Part shown: in pieces, positions 56,325 to 64,000 of the stretch | How the letters are laid out: every line of letters begins with the position of its first letter | Position numbering within the stretch: position 1 is the stretch's first letter | Assembly (NCBI GenBank): GCA_963920705.1 | Contig: OY987231.1 | Location: 5,883,424-5,947,423, forward strand | DNA length: 64,000 bases | Reading direction: 5' to 3' | Source of the DNA: Odiellus spinosus | Lineage: Eukaryota; Arthropoda; Arachnida; Opiliones; Phalangiidae | Position numbers and translations under genes: made by a program | The notes under the pieces: generated by a model | Seen by the model: the letters and a program-made list of their open reading frames with translations, nothing else | The model's database searches: none | What the model was told of the DNA's origin: nothing

Positions 56325-59300
56325 ATGTTTCGGTTTGCTTTGAGTCTGTATTTTTGCTTTTCTTCGGTACTTTGTCTTGGATTTCAAAATGAAACCAATT
56401 CGAGTACCTTACCTAATTTTATCATCATGCTTATGGATGACGTGAGTTTTAAACGATTCAATTAAACTAATAATTCATTAAATAATTTATTTACTGGTGT
56501 TTATATATACTCTTCCAAGATGGGCTGGGGTGATCTCGGCGTTTTCGGGGAACCAAACCGAGAAACACCCAACTTGGATGAAATGGCCGCCGAAGGAGCT
56601 CTATTAACGGATTTTTACACGGCAAATCCGCTCTGTTCACCGTGTATATATGCCTAACATTCCTAATGCTTAACAAACACTAGCCTTTTCAAATCGATTT
56701 CAAACCCATGGACGTGTGGTCGCCCAGGAAACTTCATTCTGAAATTACACAGTAGCATTTTATTAATCGATTTGAAACGGTAAAATCAAACCGATATTCA
56801 AAACGCCAGGAACCGTTTTATGCGTCACGTGCTCACTCGTTATCTTTATAAATCGATTTATCGTATCTTCATCTATCGGTTGTTGAAACCGAATCGCTTT
56901 GAAACTGGTTCTCGAAGCGGTTTCGGGAAATCGAATCAAATCAATTCGAGAAAAGACAGTTTCCCGTTTCCACGACACCAGCGAAACGTTTTAAATCGGT
57001 TTAAATCGATTCCAGGCCTAGTATGAACGCGGCTTAACTAACATCTATTTCAAAATCAGCTAGGGCCGCCTTACTAACGGGTCGTTTGCCAATTAGAAAT
57101 GGATTCTACACGGACAACGCTCACGCCCGAAATGGTAAATGGTCGTGGTCCATACCCGGCCAATTTTCGAATTATTATTAAGATTGTTAGAACCATACTT
57201 CTGATAAATGTGACGTATTTCCATATCAGGGTATACGGAGACGGACGTTATAGGCGGAATATCGAACGAAGAAATTCTAATACCGCAATTGCTGGCCGAA
57301 AAGGGATATCGGAATCATATAATTGGAAAATGGTATTTATATCAAAGGGATATAGTGCCACGCAATATAATATATTAAAGTCCCGTTTAGAACCAAGCTT
57401 TTGCTTTCGTTTTTCCAGGATAAGCTTAATATGAAATTCATTTGGATATCCGCTTCTCTGTCACACGAAGCCTGGGACAACGTGGTTTAATTGAAAAGCT
57501 TTAATTAATGGTTCAACTTTGATTTGACGCAAAAGTTTGATTACTGATTGAATACGCGTCCTAACGCGTTTAATTGAACCTAATTAAAGATCAACAAACA
57601 CTCGGTTGTTTCCCATAAGTTTTAACGCTAATTACGAATTTACCCAATAGATACAAGGAACAGCACTTGTCTATTATGACTGACAAAATCGCTACTTGTA
57701 CCATTGTCGCGAATTTCTTAAAGCAAGTGGCTTGTCCCTGTGATAGTCTGATCCTGCTGCGCACTAAATCCGGCTCACTAAAGGCAGGAACCAATGGGAA
57801 CTGATACTCTTATAAGCCACGCCTCTCTTGCCTTTGGTAAAGTTATCTACTACGTACAGGAGAAGCGCGCTTGTTAAGGAATTCGCCACTCTGCCAATAT
57901 TTTGACCCTGGACAAGCAAATGTTATTTTACACCGGCTTATCCAGTTGCTTTAAGCGTCTCCCGGCGAGATGAACCGTTGTTTTGAATGTTTTTAAAGAG
58001 GTCGTAATTTGGCTACTGTAGGGCGAATCATATTTTATACCATTCAAAGCATTCGAGGTGAAATTACAAGGCAGATAAAAGATTTCTCCCCCGAAATAGT
58101 AAAATTACGATCCCTTTAAAGTTCTAATATACCATAAATTATACGTATCCTATATAGGCATCTAGGTCACGAGGACCAGTACCTTCCTTTGAAACACGGA
58201 TTTCACGAGTTTTTTGGTTCTCCCGATATTCACACTGGACCGTATGATAATAAAAACACGCCTAACATACCCGTTTTTAGAAATGACAAAATGGTGGGAC
58301 GGTAAGTTCTAGTTTCTCTTCGCTCGCCCTTTTTAATGCCATTTTAAGCATACTTATTTAAACGCAACTTTGTGACCATTTTAGACTTTGTTTTATGGAA
58401 AGTAATTTTCCGTAACGCCTTGATAAATCAATCGAAGTCGATTTTCAATACATTCATGGATCAACTAACACTACGGAAACTGTTAGTTATTCCATGGTAC
58501 AAGGTAGAGTAAAGCCGTGTTCATACTAGGCCTTGGAATCGATTTAAACCGTTTAAAAACGTTTCGCTGAAGTCGTGTGAACGGGAAACAATCTTTTCTC
58601 GAATCGATTTGATTCGATTTCTCGAAACTGTTTCGGGAAGCAGTATCATACCGATTTGGTTTCAACATCCGATAGATGAAGCTACAATAAATCGATTTAT
58701 AAAGATACTGCGTGAACACGATTCCTGGCTATTTGAATATCGGTTTGATTTTACCGTTTCAAATTGATTAAGAAATGCTAGTGTGTCCATAGCTTAAGTA
58801 AAAATTGGGATTGTTACTTAAGATATGTTTACATTTTGAAACCGTGTCGAATGTTAAATTCCAGTTTTTTTTTTTTTGTCAAAGGAACTCTACAGTTGAC
58901 CATGCCAAAATTGACCATTTTGACCTTTCCCAAACGATTAAAAACGATTTCAAAAGCTGCGTTCACAATAGAGACTTTGAAACCCTTTTTAACTGTTATA
59001 CAAAGGTCAAACTGTGAAATTGTGGGGTCAACTGTAGAGATATATAATCAATATATAAAATTATTACATTCAAAAGTTGATTTTGAACGTCCAAAACAGT
59101 TTGAAAACTTTAGTGTGAACATAGCTAAAGTCTCGGATATTTAAATTGGGTTAATTGTAAAATTTCGATGTTGCTTTTGCCGAGCACTTTTATAATTTTA
59201 GCGTTTTATTTTTTCGCAATTTATTTCTCACAGATACTACGAAAAAGAGTTCGATATAACGCCGGATGGCCGAGGGAACATGACGCTAATGTTTATAGAG

Positions 59301-62300
59301 GTTAGTTCAAAGCAAATTAAAGGAATACGAGAGGTAGGGTCGGCACTGGAGCTTAGGCCTTTGTGTTCATACTTGTTTGCGTTTGTCTATCCTTATTAAC
59401 TCTCCCATTAAAGCTTGGTTTCCACTACAACGTGTAATGTCGATTTTTCTTTACGCGAATAAAAACTTTGCATTTGACAAAGTTCCGAATTTTAGCGGGT
59501 TTATCGAAAAAGGCGCCGCTAGGTGCGCTAGTGGAAACTAGACTTATCCGTCAAACGCGAAATTTGACGTTATAACCCAAACTGGCCCGAGAAGAAATTA
59601 TCTACCACCCCCTTTTCGATTCGGTGATTTCGACTCTTCCTCGAGATCGTCGCTATACTCTAGAACTTATGAGCGAGATTCAATATTTAAGCCGACGGTA
59701 GCCACTTGGGTGTCTCAAATCAATTGCCTTCCATATTAAGAATAAGTTTAAGTAAAGGTGCGTTCACACTAGAGACTTTGAAACCTTTATGGAAAGGTCA
59801 GATTGTAAAGTTGTGGGGTCACTCGTGTAGATTTTTAATCAAGAAGCAAAATTAATATCTCGAAAAGTCGATTGAAACTGTCCCAAAGTGTCAAGTGTGA
59901 ACGTAGCTTTTGTTACCCTAAGTTTCTTCTCAACATTTTAATGATTTTTCGTAAGAAGTTTATCCGAAGTAGGATTTGGCTTAAAATTTACGAATCCTTT
60001 TTTGTTGTTCAATATATAGGATGCGTTAAGATTCATAAAGGAGCAAGCCTCGAACGGCACACCATTTTTTCTATACTGGACACCGGATGCTTCGCACGCT
60101 CCTACTTACGCGTCCGATAAGTTTTTTGGCAAAAGTCGGAGGGGAAGGTCAGTCGACAAGCGTACATTTTTTCTCGATCCATGACGCGTCACCTACGCTT
60201 TAAAATAAAATTAATAACTCGTCCAAATTGACGTTGTACAAGATCAATTATCAGTCAAATTAATTAATTTCTTGAAGATACGGGGACGCTGTTGCCGAGT
60301 TGGATTACGGAGTTGGAATGATTCTAAAAACGTTGAAAGATGTCGAGATTGATCGTAATACTCTAGTGGTTTTCACTTCGGACAATGGACCGGCTCTCGT
60401 TTCCAAAACTCAAGGTAATTATGAATTTAAAATATGTGCTGTATTTTATTCGGGACCAAACCAATTGGAATCGAACACCGAAACTAAGAGTATTAGGCGG
60501 CATTGATAAGCATGCTTTGCGGGGTGTAATGCAGTGGAAGGCTAGCGAAGCACTTCGCGTAAAGCGCTTCGCCAGCCTTCCACTGAACTAAACTCCGTGA
60601 AGCATGCCCACCAATGTTAAGCGGCGGCTTCCTAAAGGTGGTGGAAACCGAAATATATTTGAATTGAAATTTACGAGTACTTTGTCCCGAAGGTGGAAGC
60701 AACGGACCATTCCTTTGCGGAAAGCAAACTACTTTCGAGGGAGGGTTTCGAGAGCCAACCATAGCTTGGTGGCCTGGTCGTATCAAACCGGGAATGGTAC
60801 GCCAATACGAAAGAAACTTCTGATAATTTTCGAGTTTAAGCTTTAAGCAATCCATTTTTCAGATTAATCATCAGGTTTCCAACGTTATGGACTTATTTAC
60901 AACGGCACTCGAACTAGCGGGGGTATCCGTACCTGATGATAGAGTTATAGACGGAGTCAGTTTGATAGATACTCTAACTACTGGAAAACAAACAGACAGG
61001 TATATGCAGTATATTGGCTTAACGATCTATATGAGGTTGCACAATGACCTTAGAAACGTCACAGGCTTTTTATCTCGCTCGTCGGTGTCAAGTGTCAACC
61101 TTGTCAATCCCCTTTGAGAGAGAATTAGGGTATGCGACTTTACAAACGTTCCTCAAATAAGAGGAATATGTGATTTATAGATTTCCCCAATCGTTAGTAA
61201 AGTATCGCCATTAAAAGAATCATAACAAATACGAAGGGGCGGACCTATGTTCTACCTTCAATGTCATTCAAGTTCAAATTATCTGTAAATAACTATGGAC
61301 TATAGGCTTCGCTCATGCATAGTCTACTATATTAGGCCTCAATTTAAAGAGCACAGTGCCCCAAGAGAAGTGCCATCAGGGGCGTCGGAAGTTTTTTTTT
61401 GAGTGGGTGGACTGAACAAGTTGGCTAAGGTCACATTATATAAGGGTCTTTTACGCAAGGTCCGACGGTCGAGGGGGCTTGAGCCCACCCTGCCCCTGCT
61501 TCCTTAATATACAGTCAACAGTCAAAGACCGACTTCCCGCCCCCTTTTCCATCCCTAATGGCTGCGCCACTAATAAAATTCAAAAATTTTCAAAACTTTT
61601 CTAATTCTTGAATATTAGGCAGTTGAAGTTTTGCACTAAAAATTTTGTAGCCTGTAGGTCTAGCAGACGACGTGCTTTGGTTAATGGTCATGGACCAGTT
61701 TATTTATTTCAGGTCAGGGGATCGCTGGTCCACTTAAAAAAAAATCCTCAATGCCCACTCTAGCTGCGGCCACGTTTTGGCTCGAAAAAGAGACTATACT
61801 CTATAGAACGTAAAAGATAATTATTATGTAACCAGGCGGATCTTTGTTTTCACTAGGCCCATATTTTACTACCGTGGAAATCAGTTGATGGCCGTACGTT
61901 ATGGACTGTACAAGGCTCACTTTTGGACTTGGAGCGGTCCCCAAAGCGAATATGATCAGGTATTTGAATTACCTAAGAACGTGGGGGAAATACTACCTGG
62001 ATTTAGCTGTCGTTGATCGTGGCCAATATCAATTATTCTAGTAAGTGCTTAGAAGGTCTTTACTTCCACGTTCTTAGGTACTTAATGGGTTATTCTTGGG
62101 TGCTTTAAAGGGTTGTTGGGTACTTTGATAGGTTGTTGGGTACTTTGATGGGTTGTTGGGTACTTTGATGGGTTTTTGGGTACTTTGATGGGTTTTTGGG
62201 TACTTTGATGGGTCGTTGGGTACTTTGATGGGTTGTTGGGTACTTTGATGGGTTGTTGGGTACTTTGATGAGTTGTTGGGTACTTTGATGGGTTGTTGGG

Positions 62301-63672
62301 TACTTTGATGGGTTTTTGGGTACTTTGATGGGTCGTTGGGTACTTTGATGGGTCGTTGGGTACTTTGATGGGTCGTTGGGTACTTTGATGGGTCGTTGGG
62401 TACTTTGATGGGTCTTTGGGTACTTTGATGGGCTGTTGGGTGCTTTCATGGGCTGTTGGGTACTTTAATGGGTTTTTCTTGGGTACTTTATTAAGTTCTT
62501 GAGTTCTTAAAATTAAGTGTATGAGTTTTGGTACATTTTCAGCGCTAATCGTAATGTTTCAATCATTAGCACACGCACACTCGTTAGATCCTCTGAACTA
62601 CACGAGGGCGAGGCGACCCATGGTTGACAGTCCATACGTTAATTTGTTTTATTTTCTCTATAGGGTATCGATTTTTGTCCTGGACAAGTGATTGCTGGTA
62701 TAACCGATCATGTTCAGCGGAATTACAGCTCAAATCCCATACTCTATCATCTAGGATCTGACCCTTCTGAGCGATACCCAATTTCGTACGAAATCCTTTT
62801 ACGTATCTTATTTTATAAGTTTCTTGTCCTTGTCTAAACGTGTCACTCTTGGCTTAATTGAGAAAGGACTGTGGTTAATGGGTAACATTTTCCTTCCAAA
62901 AAACATCATTCCTCCTTCAGGTTTTAACAACGTTACCAGAAAGAAATAACGGTTGTTTTAAAGGGAGAAAGAAGCCGGATAAACGATTACTAATGGACTT
63001 AATAGTAAAACATTCATAAATTGGTTCAAACTTTTAAAGAAAAGCGGTAAAATAGTCAATCAAACGTGGGTGGAAATACGAATGCTGATTAGATTTTATT
63101 TCTGACCAACAGGGGCACGAGTGTTGGGTTGTGTAAGGTGGGAACTTTTCACGTCACACGTAACAAACCAAATCACACCCTAGAATTTTGAGTTCTATTC
63201 TACCTGAAAACGTATAGATTTACTTGCCCTTTTAACTCCCTTGGGATTGGTCGGAATTGGTTCCCTAAATCTGAATCTTTTCCTATTTTATGCACAATTT
63301 AGAGACACTCAATGAATATTTTAATACGCAAAAAAAAAAAAAAAAAAAAAATTACAGTAGTAGAATCGAGACTAAAACAAAACTTTTCGTAGTTGTTGTA
63401 CCTTGCTCGTAATAGTATAGGCACCGTAATGTCTTTGGATTACATTATAGTAATAATATTAAAATTAATGTGCTAATATATGTATATATATATCAAAAGT
63501 TCGTAACTTATTCTGGGATAAGTTATGTACTTTTGGTATGCTATCAATTCGTAGATCCAAGACCAAAGAATATTCAGCCGCCATGAAAGTGATTAGAAAG
63601 GAAACTGAAAAACATTACGATAATTTGATACCAGGAAAGCCGGTTCTAAATTGGTGCGATAACGCTGCAATG
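56325..63672 (+). CDS. GALNS: N-acetylgalactosamine-6-sulfatase, thirteen exons, 3' end outside window
   Basis: Exons: 56325-56441, 56520-56643, 57060-57134, 57230-57332, 58158-58301, 59234-59300, 60020-60147, 60278-60414, 60693-60796, 60863-60999, 61857-61959, 62664-62785 and 63555-63672. All have GT-AG borders and consistent phases, giving 493 codons; human GALNS has 522, so one last exon (after the NWCDNAAM region) is missing. A signal peptide (about 1-20) precedes the sulfatase fold. Metal-binding Asp38-Asp39 and the CSPSR signature with Cys78 (converted to formylglycine) are intact; the Ser codon of CSPSR is split across exons 2 and 3. GKWHLGH, DASHAP, TSDNG and GKQTTFEGG active-site motifs are also kept. 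The enzyme removes 6-sulfate from GalNAc-6-S and Gal-6-S in chondroitin and keratan sulfate, in the lysosome. Several introns carry MITEs or minisatellites. Assignment is strong because similarity is specific to GALNS, not general arylsulfatase. Confidence 0.95.
56745..57036 (-). mobile_element. TIR MITE in GALNS intron 2
   Basis: Inverse-oriented relative of 58510-58796, sharing 'atcgatttgaaacggtaaaa', 'tttataaatcgattta' and 'ggcctagtatgaacgcggct'. It makes up most of the 416-bp intron. Confidence 0.65.
58510..58796 (+). mobile_element. TIR MITE in GALNS intron 5
   Basis: Starts 'aagccgtgttcatactaggc' and ends 'gctagtgtgtccatagctta', which are imperfect inverse copies. Same family as 56745-57036 and the 13.0-13.4 kb copy. 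Confidence 0.65.
58953..59127. mobile_element. Short TIR MITE in GALNS intron 5
   Basis: Left end 'agctgcgttcacaatagaga', right end 'tttagtgtgaacatagct' inverted. It has the same organisation as 35009-35186 and 59753-59910, all containing 'actttgaaacc' near the left end. Confidence 0.6.
59753..59910. mobile_element. Short TIR MITE in GALNS intron 6
   Basis: Left end 'aaggtgcgttcacactagag', right end 'caagtgtgaacgtagctttt', about 158 bp, non-coding. Confidence 0.65.
60498..60615. repeat. Palindrome in GALNS intron 8
   Basis: Arms 'aagcatgctt...gcagtggaaggctagcgaagc' and the inverse form a nearly perfect hairpin around 'acttcgcg'. It accounts for about half of the intron. Probably a small MITE. 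Confidence 0.7.
62085..62485 (+). repeat. Minisatellite, 20-bp unit, in GALNS intron 11
   Basis: About 19 copies of 'ttgggtactttgatgggttg' with variants at the ggtt/ggtc position. It lies between exons 11 and 12. The minus-strand frame 62105-62449 is a translation of the array. Confidence 0.88.
63331..63350. repeat. Poly-A tract
   Basis: Run of about 20 A in GALNS intron 12. A G-run lies at 63841-63854. Confidence 0.75.
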
Positions 63673-64000
63673 GTAATTCCGATATTATATGGCGTTTTCC
63701 ATTTGACTTGGTTGATTTGTACCTAAAACGATTCAGACGTCATTATTTTTGAACCTCGACCAACGTAACCCAGTCTTTCTTTGCGGTAGAACACGATAAT
63801 CAGGAACGTCGCTAGGATTTTCAAATTGGGTTGCAAAACGGGGGGGGGGGGGGGCATGGAGGGGCTATTTTTTGAATTGAGGGTCCATAGCACCCCAAAA
63901 AGGGCCTAATGACGCCACTGACAATAATTTATAGGATATCGTCGAAATGAACCACTAATTTCGCGGAGCCACAAAGAGATGGGACCAAACATTAGAGAGA
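63673..64000. other. Start of GALNS intron 13, no exon seen
   Basis: After the donor GTAATT at 63673 no sequence resembling the conserved NWAPPGC terminal segment was found, so the last exon should lie beyond the window. Confidence 0.5.

Noticed and set aside
62105..62449. Pro/Thr/Ser-rich repeat protein on the minus strand
   Set aside because: Translation of a 20-bp minisatellite in a GALNS intron.

Overview
This window is animal genomic DNA, AT-rich, with short exons, GT-AG introns and many small dispersed repeats. Four host genes can be supported by reading exons: a VAMP7-type SNARE, a catalytically dead cholinesterase-fold membrane protein (neuroligin-like), N-acetylgalactosamine-6-sulfatase (GALNS), and a zinc-finger exon resembling TRIP4/ASC-1. 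A fifth, unrecognised 5' coding exon lies at about 3.4-3.8 kb. The species cannot be named. The gene content and lack of operons indicate an invertebrate metazoan; a short (TTAGG)n run at 9.77 kb weakly recalls arthropod telomeres but sits inside a transposon.

Layout: 1-26 kb is mostly repeat-rich intergenic DNA. It holds the unknown minus-strand exon beside a GC-rich putative promoter (3.4-4.4 kb), the TRIP4-like exon (6.4-6.6 kb, minus) and a complete five-exon VAMP7-like gene (13.9-15.2 kb, minus). From 26.4 to 42.2 kb runs the ten-exon neuroligin-like gene (plus). Its 8.8-kb first intron contains a complete Ty3/gypsy LTR retrotransposon (29.0-33.8 kb). From 42.5 to 46.3 kb there are two large minisatellite arrays and a 0.5-kb near-perfect palindrome. 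A complete BEL/Pao LTR retrotransposon (47.4-54.7 kb, minus) follows. The GALNS gene (plus) starts at 56.3 kb; thirteen exons are present and the last is expected just beyond the right edge.

Both LTR elements look young: intact polyprotein ORFs, 5-bp target duplications, and LTR pairs that read as identical (gypsy) or with a single noticed difference (BEL). The remaining DNA is a layered record of small non-autonomous inverted-repeat elements: a family flanked by TTAA, families with TGTGAAC-type ends, a 9-bp-duplication element, and several cases of one element inserted inside another. I found no prokaryotic-type system, CRISPR array or operon. The more unusual points are the serine-less cholinesterase-like receptor with a very short tail, the nested-element histories, and minisatellites whose unit lengths keep several reading frames open and so give spurious ORFs.
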